A DNA stretch of 5,165 nt from an uncultured Lachnospiraceae bacterium (GTDB lineage: Bacteria; Bacillota; Clostridia; Lachnospirales; Lachnospiraceae), in contig CACXFW010000045.1 in assembly GCA_902767065.1 (NCBI GenBank), positions 1 to 5,165 of the forward strand. Direction: 5' to 3'. A program made the translations under genes and the position numbers. Under the pieces are notes generated by a model that worked only from the letters and a program-made list of their open reading frames with translations, did no database searches and was not told where the DNA came from. This document shows positions 1-5,103 of the stretch, piece by piece; position 1 is the first letter of the stretch, and each line of letters starts with the position of its first letter.

Positions 1-21
1 ACACAGACAGGAGGCGTTGCA

Positions 22-459
22 ATGATTGAGGCAACAAGCTGTGGCGGTGTGGTCATATTCCGGGGCAAGATCCTTGTCCTGTATAAGAGCTATCGGAACC
101 GTTATGAAGGATGGGTCCTGCCGAAGGGAACTGTTGAGGACGGGGAAGAATACGACCAGACAGCACTTCGCGAGGTCAGGGAAGAGACCGGAGCGCGGGC
201 GCAGATTATTCAATATATCGGGAAGAGCCAGTATTCGTTTAATGTTCCTCAGAATACGGTGGAGAAGGTGGTACACTGGTATCTGATGCGTGGAGAGAGC
301 TATTATTCAAAACCTCAGAGAGAGGAATTCTTTGTTGATTCCGGGTTTTATAAGTACCATGAGGCATATCATCTGCTGAAATTTTCAAATGAGAAAATGA
401 TCCTGGAGAAAGGGTATTCGGATTATCTGGATCTAAAGCGGCAGAACAGATGGGGCTGA
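22..459 (+). CDS. Nudix (MutT-family) hydrolase
   Basis: This 145-residue protein is a single-domain Nudix hydrolase, a family that cleaves nucleoside diphosphates linked to another moiety, usually with Mg2+. A complete Nudix box spans residues 36-58: G36, E42, R50-E51, E54-E55 and G57 all sit at the required spacing. The preceding WVLPKG (31-36) resembles the entry to the box in Ap4A hydrolases and diphosphoinositol-phosphate hydrolases, so a dinucleoside polyphosphate substrate is possible, but the sequence does not prove it. The N-terminal CGGVVIF strand is also typical. AGGAGG at 9-14 lies 7 nt before the ATG, which fixes the start. No signal peptide or membrane segment is seen, so it should be cytosolic. 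The next gene begins 4 nt after its stop, suggesting co-transcription and translational coupling. Its promoter lies outside the window. Confidence 0.95.
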   Translation: MIEATSCGGVVIFRGKILVLYKSYRNRYEGWVLPKGTVEDGEEYDQTALREVREETGARAQIIQYIGKSQYSFNVPQNTVEKVVHWYLMRGESYYSKPQREEFFVDSGFYKYHEAYHLLKFSNEKMILEKGYSDYLDLKRQNRWG

Positions 460-463
460 TGGA

Positions 464-790
464 ATGGTTTGGTATCGGGACCTGTATGTCGGACGGCTGA
501 TTGCTTTTCGCCGTAGGAAAGTCGTGGAAGGGATTGAGGCCGGAAAGTATCCGGCCGGCGTCTATGTGGTGATTCTTCCTGAGAGCAGCAGCAGTCAGCT
601 GGAAATTATGTCCGCGGGAGAACTGCGCCATCCCTGGATCAGAACGCACTGCAGGATGATTGTGGCAATCGCGCAGGGCAAGATGGAGGCGCAGGGCCTG
701 GTGGAGCGTATTGCCGGGGATGTCTATCTGGGCGGAGACAGCGCCGACATCCGTTCGTGGCTTATTGAACGGCAGAAAGCTTCTGAATAA
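464..790 (+). CDS. small uncharacterised protein coupled to Nudix gene
   Basis: I do not recognise a named family for this 108-residue protein. It is a plausible real gene: it starts 4 nt after the Nudix stop, codon usage matches its neighbours, and a G-rich but weak ribosome site (GGGG at 452-455) sits 8 nt upstream, so it probably relies on re-initiating ribosomes. Translation in this frame cannot begin much earlier because a TAA lies at 434-436. The N-terminus (MVWYRDLYVG) is aromatic, followed by a basic patch RRRK (16-19). A hydrophobic strand VYVVIL is followed by a serine run, SSSS, and another hydrophobic stretch RMIVAIAQG comes later, giving an alternating alpha/beta look. It has no signal peptide or obvious membrane helix and no catalytic motif I can identify. 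From memory, similar small proteins occur in Lachnospiraceae genomes, but I cannot verify that. No function is proposed. Confidence 0.75.
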   Translation: MVWYRDLYVGRLIAFRRRKVVEGIEAGKYPAGVYVVILPESSSSQLEIMSAGELRHPWIRTHCRMIVAIAQGKMEAQGLVERIAGDVYLGGDSADIRSWLIERQKASE

Positions 791-814
791 GGAATTCACT
801 ACAATCCGTGCGGC

Positions 815-930
815 GAAGCCCTGATGCGGGAATCTCTGAAGGAGGAAGCCCTGATACACTAAGCTTTGATGCTTTGATGTACGAAGCTTTGATGCTCTGA
901 AGGACGAAGCTTTGAGACTCTGAATAAGGA
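815..930 (+). repeat. degenerate 23-bp tandem repeat in intergenic gap
   Basis: Most of the 146-bp gap between the 108-residue protein gene and the DUF2953 gene is an imperfect tandem array around a GAAGCTTTGATG-CTCTGAAGGA core. Three full 23-bp units occupy 860-882, 883-905 and 906-928 (about 19/23 and 18/23 matches between neighbours). A truncated unit lies at 845-859, and one with a 7-bp insertion at 815-844. The last unit contains the AAGGA (926-930) that acts as the ribosome binding site of the DUF2953 gene. The 13-mer TCTGAATAAGGAA at 919-931 also occurs at 782-794 across the preceding stop codon, so the array may derive from that gene end. I see no promoter or terminator in the gap. 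Confidence 0.8.
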
Positions 931-936
931 AATGAC

Positions 937-2064
937 ATGCTGCATGTGATATTGACGATCCTGAAGGTAATCGGTATCGTACTTTTGGTAATTCTGGGAA
1001 TCCTGCTGGCGGTGATCCTCCTGGTTTTGTTTGTTCCGATCCGGTATCGCCTGCATGGCAGGTATGAGAACGGGATTGCGGAGGCGGACGGGAGGGTCTC
1101 GTGGCTGCTTCACCTGGTGCGGGTGAAGCTTTTCTGGAAGGACAACCAGGGGAGGGGTGAGATCCGGATCCTGTGGTTTGTGATCAAGTCTTTTGCTTTT
1201 CCGGAGAAAGAGACGGCGTCTGCTGCAGCAGGCGGAACGCAAAAAACCGGATCGGATGATGGGACGAAGGGAAGCCTCAATGCCCAGGAAAGCTCCGGGT
1301 CTGACCGGAAGAGACAGGATGGTTTCGATCAGGCCGGCCGCGATCAGGAACGAAAGGAAGGCTCCTCGGACAGCTTCCCGGAGGATCCGGCCGGGAGGAA
1401 TCAGGCTGAGGAGAAAGCGGATCAGAAGAGATTATCGGGAGGAAAGCCGGTTCAGGAAGAGGAACATGGCAGCCGGGACGGAAAGCTGACACGTGTGTTC
1501 GGAAAGATCCGGGAGCTGGTGCGCAGCCTGATCCTGAATATTCCGGGACTTCCGGCCGAGGCACTTGACCGGATTGAAAGGAAGCTTGACCGGATGGAAG
1601 GCAGAATCGATCAGTTCCTTCGGAAGGTGGAACCTTATCTGGATGCCACGACAGAACATGCTGTGAGAAAGTCCATCCGGCTTTTGAAATCTGCTCTTCG
1701 GGGATATGTTCCCAGAAAGATTGAAGGGTTCCTTCATTTTGGAACGGGTTCGCCGGATATGACAGGAAAGCTGGCGGGACTGATCCTGGTCCTGATGCCG
1801 GTTTCAGGAAATGAGTACGTAGTCAATCCGGACTTTTATGAGTCTGTCTTTGAGACAGATACGACGGTCTTTGGCTGTATCCGCCTGTACCGCCTGATCT
1901 GGATGATGATCCGGTTTATGGCGGACAAAGAGTGCCGGATCTTTCTTTTCCGGCTGCTTGGCCGGGATAAGAAGAAAAAGGAAAAGCAAAAGAACCGGAG
2001 AAAAACAGGGAGAAAGCCGTTGGAGCAGGATCCTGCACAAGGAAGACAATCAAAAGCTGCCTGA
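937..2064 (+). CDS. ytfI: DUF2953 membrane-anchored protein (YtfI-like)
   Basis: A 375-residue DUF2953 protein of unknown molecular function. Residues 5-33 form one strongly hydrophobic N-terminal helix, ending at VPIRYRLHGRYE, which begins the conserved soluble domain, probably with the C-terminal bulk in the cytoplasm. Residues about 89-185 are a highly charged, low-complexity linker rich in E, D, K, R, G, S and Q, and 205-237 has coiled-coil character. The C-terminal family block starts near 258 (RKIEGFLHFGTGSPDMTG), continues through NPDF at about 297-300 and the aromatic stretch near 316-345, and ends in a very basic tail (DKKKKEKQKNRRK). AAGGA at 926-930 sits 6 nt before the ATG. The gene lies directly upstream of gerW, the same order as ytfI-ytfJ in Bacillus, which suggests a sporulation-related role by association only. 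The last codons lie inside a 41-bp tandem repeat that continues past the TGA. Confidence 0.88.
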   Translation: MLHVILTILKVIGIVLLVILGILLAVILLVLFVPIRYRLHGRYENGIAEADGRVSWLLHLVRVKLFWKDNQGRGEIRILWFVIKSFAFPEKETASAAAGGTQKTGSDDGTKGSLNAQESSGSDRKRQDGFDQAGRDQERKEGSSDSFPEDPAGRNQAEEKADQKRLSGGKPVQEEEHGSRDGKLTRVFGKIRELVRSLILNIPGLPAEALDRIERKLDRMEGRIDQFLRKVEPYLDATTEHAVRKSIRLLKSALRGYVPRKIEGFLHFGTGSPDMTGKLAGLILVLMPVSGNEYVVNPDFYESVFETDTTVFGCIRLYRLIWMMIRFMADKECRIFLFRLLGRDKKKKEKQKNRRKTGRKPLEQDPAQGRQSKAA

Positions 2065-2183
2065 CAGGAGAATCCCGCAAAAGGAAGGCAATCGAAAGCT
2101 GCTGACAGGAGAATCCCGCAAAAGGAAGACAGCATAAAGCCGCTGACAGGAGAATTCCGCTTTGGCAGGAGACGAATAAACAG
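2020..2183 (+). repeat. 41-bp tandem repeat spanning the DUF2953 gene end
   Basis: Three units with a 41-bp period begin with CTGACAGGAG at 2061, 2102 and 2143. Units 1 and 2 are identical over their first 27 bases and match at about 35 of 41 positions. Unit 3 matches 17 of its first 18 bases and then decays. A more diverged copy, in which GGAAGACAATCAAAAGCTGC (2041-2060) aligns with the second half of unit 1, lies inside the coding region and encodes the last residues of the DUF2953 protein. The array fills most of the 151-bp gap before gerW. Each unit carries an SD-like CAGGAG (2065, 2106, 2147, and another at 2166) without a start codon at a suitable distance. Confidence 0.85.
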
Positions 2184-2215
2184 TTGATAAATGTGACCAG
2201 ATCGGAGGAATTACG

Positions 2216-2614
2216 ATGGCAGATCAGTTTCAGGGTAATGTAGACACGCTCTTTCAGGGCATGGAGAATTTTGTGACAAGCAAGACCTGCGTGGGCGATC
2301 CGATCCGGATCCAGGATACGGTCATCCTTCCTCTGGTAGACGTATCCTTCGGCCTGCTGGCCTCCACAAAGAATGAAAAAGACCGCCGGAACGGGGGCGG
2401 AGGAATGGGGGGGAAAATGACGCCTTCCGCGCTCCTGATTATCAAGGACGGCGCGACCAGGCTGGTCAATGTGCGCAGCCAGGACAGCCTGTCACGGATC
2501 ATCGAACTTGTTCCGGAGCTGATCGACCGTTTTACCTCAAAAGAAAAGACAAAGACGACGCCGGAGGAAGAGACGGTCATGCAGGAGGCTGCGAAAGAGG
2601 AAAAGACGTTCTAG
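2216..2614 (+). CDS. gerW: GerW/YtfJ family sporulation protein
   Basis: This 132-residue protein matches the GerW (YtfJ) family. In Bacillus subtilis the member is made in the forespore and is needed for normal spore germination; its biochemical role is unclear. Diagnostic blocks in order are VDTLFQGMENFVTSKTCVGD (9-28), the DTVILPLVDVSFG core (34-46), a glycine loop GGGGMGGKMTPSALLI (60-75), and RLVNVRSQDSLSRIIELVPEL near 82-102. The C-terminus is a charged tail rich in E, K and T, variable in this family. The Shine-Dalgarno CGGAGGAA (2203-2210) places GGAGG 7 nt before the ATG. It follows the DUF2953 gene, the usual partner. The glycine loop is encoded by unusually G-rich DNA with a run of seven Gs at 2407-2413. 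Presence of this gene suggests, but does not prove, that the organism can sporulate, since relatives that do not sporulate may keep it. Confidence 0.95.
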   Translation: MADQFQGNVDTLFQGMENFVTSKTCVGDPIRIQDTVILPLVDVSFGLLASTKNEKDRRNGGGGMGGKMTPSALLIIKDGATRLVNVRSQDSLSRIIELVPELIDRFTSKEKTKTTPEEETVMQEAAKEEKTF

Positions 2615-2624
2615 GGAAACACGG

Positions 2625-2661
2625 ATGAAAACGTGGAACATGAAAACCGGGAATATGAAAA
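2625..2661 (+). repeat. 15-bp tandem repeat after gerW
   Basis: Two consecutive 15-bp units, ATGAAAACGTGGAAC (2625-2639) and ATGAAAACCGGGAAT (2640-2654), match at 12 of 15 positions. A third partial unit, ATGAAAA, begins at 2655 and runs into the left arm of the terminator hairpin. The period is an exact five codons in the gerW frame, so the units would read as glutamate-rich pentapeptides if the gerW stop were absent. Confidence 0.7.
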
Positions 2662-2691
2662 GAGCTGATGCTTCATCCGCATCAGCTCTTT
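2659..2691 (+). terminator. bidirectional intrinsic terminator between gerW and rpmB
   Basis: A perfect 13-bp stem (2659-2671 with 2679-2691, AAAGAGCTGATGC and its complement) encloses a 7-nt loop. The A/T end of the stem supplies a short U tract on both strands: CTCTTTATT on the plus strand and CTCTTTTCAT on the minus strand. It lies 45 nt after the gerW stop and 29 nt beyond the rpmB stop, so it can end both convergent transcripts. The stem is strong, but the U tracts are short. Confidence 0.85.
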
Positions 2692-2720
2692 ATTCCGTAT
2701 CGCTCTTCATACAATCTGAC

Positions 2721-2906
2721 TTATGCACGCTCAACCTTACCTGATCTCAGGCAGGAAGTGCAGACATACATCTTTTTGCTGACGCCGTTCAACTTCACCG
2801 TAACATGCTTGATGTTCGCCTTCCACATCTTGTTGCTTCTTCTGTGGGAATGGGAGACATTGTTACCGAAGTGAGCGCCCTTATCACAAATTGCACATCT
2901 GGCCAT
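2721..2906 (-). CDS. rpmB: 50S ribosomal protein L28
   Basis: A 61-residue L28, a component of the large ribosomal subunit. It opens with MARCAICDKGAHFGNNVSHS, the family signature, and contains HRRSNKMWKANI and VCTSCLRSGKV near the end. Two CxxC pairs (C4/C7 and C49/C52) form a zinc-ribbon, so this is the zinc-binding form of L28. Length is normal for Firmicutes. The start is set at the ATG on 2904-2906. An in-frame GTG three codons earlier (2913-2915) would overlap the Shine-Dalgarno and add residues the family lacks. The gene stands alone on the minus strand, converging on gerW and diverging from yloU, an arrangement also seen in Bacillus, with its own promoter at 2940-2968. Confidence 0.97.
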   Translation of the reverse strand: MARCAICDKGAHFGNNVSHSHRRSNKMWKANIKHVTVKLNGVSKKMYVCTSCLRSGKVERA

Positions 2907-2914
2907 CTCTAGCA

Positions 2915-2920
2915 CCTCCT
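2915..2920 (-). promoter_or_regulatory. rpmB Shine-Dalgarno, decides the start
   Basis: On the minus strand AGGAGG is followed by 8 nt (TGCTAGAG) and then the ATG of the MARCAIC reading. This perfect site rules out the upstream GTG, which overlaps it. Confidence 0.9.
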
Positions 2921-2939
2921 TCTAAACCGCGACTTGAGT

Positions 2940-2968
2940 ATTGTAACAGAACTCAGGAGTGATTGCAA
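2940..2968 (-). promoter_or_regulatory. sigma-A-type promoter of rpmB
   Basis: Reading the minus strand, TTGCAA (2963-2968) is followed by a 17-bp spacer and TACAAT (2940-2945), with a TGT just before the -10 box, giving an extended -10. Box identity and spacing are close to consensus. Transcription should start near 2933, leaving a leader of about 27 nt that carries the AGGAGG. Prediction is from sequence only. Confidence 0.8.
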
Positions 2969-2987
2969 CATGAAAATTACAAGTTGC
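2965..2987 (+). promoter_or_regulatory. imperfect inverted repeat between divergent promoters
   Basis: Half-sites GCAACATG (2965-2972) and CAAGTTGC (2980-2987) are inverted copies with 7 of 8 matches around a 7-bp AT-rich centre. The repeat overlaps the -35 boxes of both the rpmB and the yloU promoters, the position expected of an operator controlling both. It does not resemble the FapR or FabT site as I remember them. It may be chance. Confidence 0.3.
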
Positions 2988-3012
2988 CGACGGGAGTGTT
3001 CTCTGATAAAAT
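2984..3012 (+). promoter_or_regulatory. sigma-A-type promoter of yloU-fakA
   Basis: TTGCCG (2984-2989), a 17-bp spacer and TAAAAT (3007-3012) form a good sigma-A-like promoter. A TGA just before the -10 box makes it an extended -10. The expected start is near 3019, giving a leader of only about 20 nt before the yloU ATG, so there is no room for a riboswitch. Its -35 box is separated by 15 bp from that of the rpmB promoter on the other strand. Confidence 0.75.
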
Positions 3013-3039
3013 ATAACGGACTATGGAAGGAGGGGTTCC

Positions 3040-3396
3040 ATGAGTGTTCGCATGAATAACAAACTTGGTTCGATCGAGATCAATCTGAATGTCATTGCTA
3101 CTTATGCAGGCTCGGTCGCGGTCGAATGCTTTGGCATCGTGGGTATGGCCAGTGTCAATATGAAAGACGGTCTTGTGAAGCTGCTTGGAAAAGAGCATCT
3201 TGGTCACGGGATCGCGGTAAAGATTAACGGAGATAAAATCGAGCTGGATTTTCACGTGATCGTATCCTATGGGGTGAGTATTTCTGCGGTAGCTGAAAAT
3301 CTGGTAAGCAGTGTCCAGTATAAGCTGGAGGCTTTTACCAGCATGGAGGTCAAGAGAATTACAATCCATGTAGAGGGTGTAAGGGTCATCGACTGA
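3040..3396 (+). CDS. yloU: Asp23/Gls24 family protein (YloU-like)
   Basis: A 118-residue Asp23/Gls24 family protein. Members are small envelope-stress or membrane-associated proteins; the YloU type is nearly always next to the fatty acid kinase gene, and its exact role is unknown. Recognisable blocks are LGSIEINLNVIATYAGSVAV (9-28), the ECFGIVGMAS signature (29-38), the amphipathic DFHVIVSYGVSISAVAENL segment (70-88) and the closing ITIHVEGVRVID (107-118). There is no signal peptide or membrane helix. AAGGAGG (3027-3033) lies 6 nt before the first ATG. The second ATG, at residue 5, is less well placed, and the first start matches the length of the Bacillus protein. It is first in a two-gene operon, with 25 nt before the fakA start. 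A link to membrane lipid or fatty acid handling is inferred from that neighbour. Confidence 0.95.
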   Translation: MSVRMNNKLGSIEINLNVIATYAGSVAVECFGIVGMASVNMKDGLVKLLGKEHLGHGIAVKINGDKIELDFHVIVSYGVSISAVAENLVSSVQYKLEAFTSMEVKRITIHVEGVRVID

Positions 3397-3406
3397 TCGT
3401 TCATCC

Positions 3407-3413
3407 AGGGAGG
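3407..3413 (+). promoter_or_regulatory. fakA Shine-Dalgarno supporting a TTG start
   Basis: AGGGAGG ends 8 nt before TTG (3422-3424). The next in-frame ATG codons (residues 11 and 14) have no comparable site and would remove the conserved NTIDAAL start of the kinase domain, so TTG is the better choice. Confidence 0.8.
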
Positions 3414-3421
3414 TTGGAACG

Positions 3422-5083
3422 TTGAATTCGAATACCATAGATGCTGCGCTGATGGCAAAGATGTTTCTTGCCGGCGCAAAAAATCTTGAGCTGAAAAAAG
3501 AGTGGATTAATGAACTGAATGTTTTTCCGGTTCCTGACGGAGATACCGGGACCAATATGACCCTGACTATCCAGTCCGCGGCGGATGAAGTGAAGAATCT
3601 GGAGCCGCTGACGCTGGAGAGTGTCTCCAAGGCCATTTCCTCCGGATCCCTCAGGGGTGCACGGGGCAACTCCGGCGTTATTTTGTCTCAGCTGTTCCGC
3701 GGATGCAGCAAGATCTGGAGAAATGAAAGCGCGATCACCGCGCAGAATACGGTCAGGGCATTTCAGAAGGCGGTGGAGACTGCCTATAAGGCGGTCATGA
3801 AGCCGAAGGAAGGAACGATCCTGACTGTCGCCAAAGCAGGTTCTGACCGGGCGAAGGAGCTGGTCGAGGCCAATCCGGACATCGAGATGGAGGACCTTCT
3901 GAAGGGCGTGATCGATTATATGCAGGTTGTTCTTGATCAGACGCCTGATATGCTTCCTGTGCTCAAGGAAGCGGGCGTTGTGGATTCGGGCGGTCAGGGC
4001 CTGGTTCAGATCATGAAGGGCTGCTATAACGGTTTCCTTGGAATTGAAGAGGAAGAGGGGGAAGCGGAAGCTGCGCCGCCGGTCCGGCAGTATGCTTACA
4101 GGACCGAGTTTATCCTGAAGAACCGGAAACACATTTCCAAGGAGGAGCGCCTTGGATTCGTGTCATTTCTGGAGGAGCAGGGCGCGGATGTCGCTGCGGA
4201 GCGCTGCGAGGAGGGCCTGAAGGTTCACATCAATTCCGACGATCCGGGCGTCGTGCTGTCAAAGGCGCTCAGCTTCGGGTATCTTTCCCGGATTCATGTG
4301 ATCAACAATGTGGAACGTCCGCAGTATCCGCTCCATATTTTCGAGGAGCAGGAACTGCAGGAGGCGATGGCTGATCCCTGGAAGGATCCGGAGGAGGAAG
4401 AAGCCGATTATACGATGCCTCATAAAGAAGTTGGTTTTATCGCGGTTTCCATTGGCAGCGGGCTTGGCGATATCTTCCGGGAACTGGGGGCCGACTATCT
4501 GATCGAAGGGGGCCAGACCATGAATCCGTCTACGCAGGATATCATGGATGCGGTGGAGAAGGTCAACGCGGATTCTGTTTTCATCCTTCCGAATAACAAG
4601 AATATTATCCTCGCCGCGGAGCAGGCGCAGAACCTGATTCATGACAAGGAGATTATCGTTGTTCCTTCGAAGACGATTCCGCAGGGAATCTCTGCGCTGA
4701 TCAATTATCTGCCTGATAAGACCGTCCGGGAGAATGAAGCCCTGATGCGTGAGGAGATCCGTCAGGTGAAGACGGTTGAGCTGACCTATGCGGTCCGCGA
4801 TACGAAGATTGATGAGCAGACAATCCACGCGGGGGATATCATGGGCGTGGCTGACAGCGGGATCATTGCGGTCGGGACGCAGATCGAAGATACGGCGTTT
4901 GATTCGGTGAAGTGCCTGATCTCGGAGGACAGCGAGCTGATCTCTGTCTATTATGGGCACGATACGAAGGAAGAAGATGCCGAGGCGCTGGGAGAAAGGC
5001 TCAGGGAAGCGTTCCCGGATCTGGAGGTGGAGGTCGCCGCAGGCGGGCAGCCGCTGTATTATTACATCATCTCTGTTGAATAA
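3422..5083 (+). CDS. fakA: fatty acid kinase catalytic subunit FakA (YloV, DAK2/DhaL-like)
   Basis: At 553 residues this has the usual length of FakA/YloV, the ATP-dependent kinase that phosphorylates fatty acids held by FakB. The acyl-phosphate then feeds PlsX/PlsY phospholipid synthesis at the membrane. The N-terminal DhaL-like kinase domain (about 1-205) has NVFPVPDGDTGTNM (33-46) with Mg2+-binding D39 and D41, the GSLRGARGNSGVILSQLFRG loop (75-94), EGTILTV (130-136) and VVDSGGQGL (186-194). An acidic linker (209-216) leads to the middle domain (about 222-330). The C-terminal domain, thought to engage FakB, contains EGGQTMNPST (362-371), FILPNNKNIILAA (387-399) and SKTIPQGISALI. Start is TTG, supported by AGGGAGG. 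In the middle domain the usual Tyr-Cys-Thr-Glu reads YRTE (R227) and the usual His-x-His reads HIN (H269, N271), so two zinc ligands are missing. No fakB is in the window. Confidence 0.96.
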   Translation: MNSNTIDAALMAKMFLAGAKNLELKKEWINELNVFPVPDGDTGTNMTLTIQSAADEVKNLEPLTLESVSKAISSGSLRGARGNSGVILSQLFRGCSKIWRNESAITAQNTVRAFQKAVETAYKAVMKPKEGTILTVAKAGSDRAKELVEANPDIEMEDLLKGVIDYMQVVLDQTPDMLPVLKEAGVVDSGGQGLVQIMKGCYNGFLGIEEEEGEAEAAPPVRQYAYRTEFILKNRKHISKEERLGFVSFLEEQGADVAAERCEEGLKVHINSDDPGVVLSKALSFGYLSRIHVINNVERPQYPLHIFEEQELQEAMADPWKDPEEEEADYTMPHKEVGFIAVSIGSGLGDIFRELGADYLIEGGQTMNPSTQDIMDAVEKVNADSVFILPNNKNIILAAEQAQNLIHDKEIIVVPSKTIPQGISALINYLPDKTVRENEALMREEIRQVKTVELTYAVRDTKIDEQTIHAGDIMGVADSGIIAVGTQIEDTAFDSVKCLISEDSELISVYYGHDTKEEDAEALGERLREAFPDLEVEVAAGGQPLYYYIISVE

Positions 5084-5099
5084 TTGTAATTATTCAGCA
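5074..5099 (+). other. AT-rich hairpin across the fakA stop codon
   Basis: The arms 5074-5085 and 5088-5099 pair as an inverted repeat (GAATAATT against AATTATTC at its core, extended outward by four more pairs including one G-T wobble). The central two bases mean that the innermost A-T pairs must open to form a loop. The TAA stop (5081-5083) lies in the left arm. No U tract follows, so it is not a standard terminator. It may be weak and partly fortuitous. Confidence 0.35.
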
Positions 5100-5103
5100 C
5101 CTC

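Noticed and set aside
239..859. 206-codon minus-strand open frame opposite the Nudix and 108-residue genes
   Set aside because: It overlaps two better supported genes over most of its length, has no family resemblance, and its first codons lie in the tandem repeat.
815..2183. Repeats considered as a CRISPR array
   Set aside because: The units are directly adjacent and imperfect, with no unique spacers, no palindromic repeat and no cas genes nearby.
2065..2187. TGA of the DUF2953 gene as a programmed readthrough or selenocysteine codon
   Set aside because: The codon is followed by a C, a leaky context, but there is no recognisable SECIS-like hairpin just after it, and the extension consists of repeat copies in mixed phases rather than a conserved domain.
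2065..2215. A forespore sigma-factor promoter directly upstream of gerW
   Set aside because: I looked for sigma-F/G-like and sigma-E-like -35 and -10 pairs and found no pair with acceptable boxes at the right spacing.
2668..2874. 68-codon plus-strand open frame over rpmB
   Set aside because: It is antisense to rpmB, and its start lies inside the terminator hairpin.
3401..4960. Long open frames on the minus strand opposite fakA (3401-4132 and 4259-4960)
   Set aside because: They lie entirely opposite a clearly conserved FakA coding region, encode no recognisable domain, are rich in R, H and L as expected of antisense frames, and lack convincing ribosome sites.
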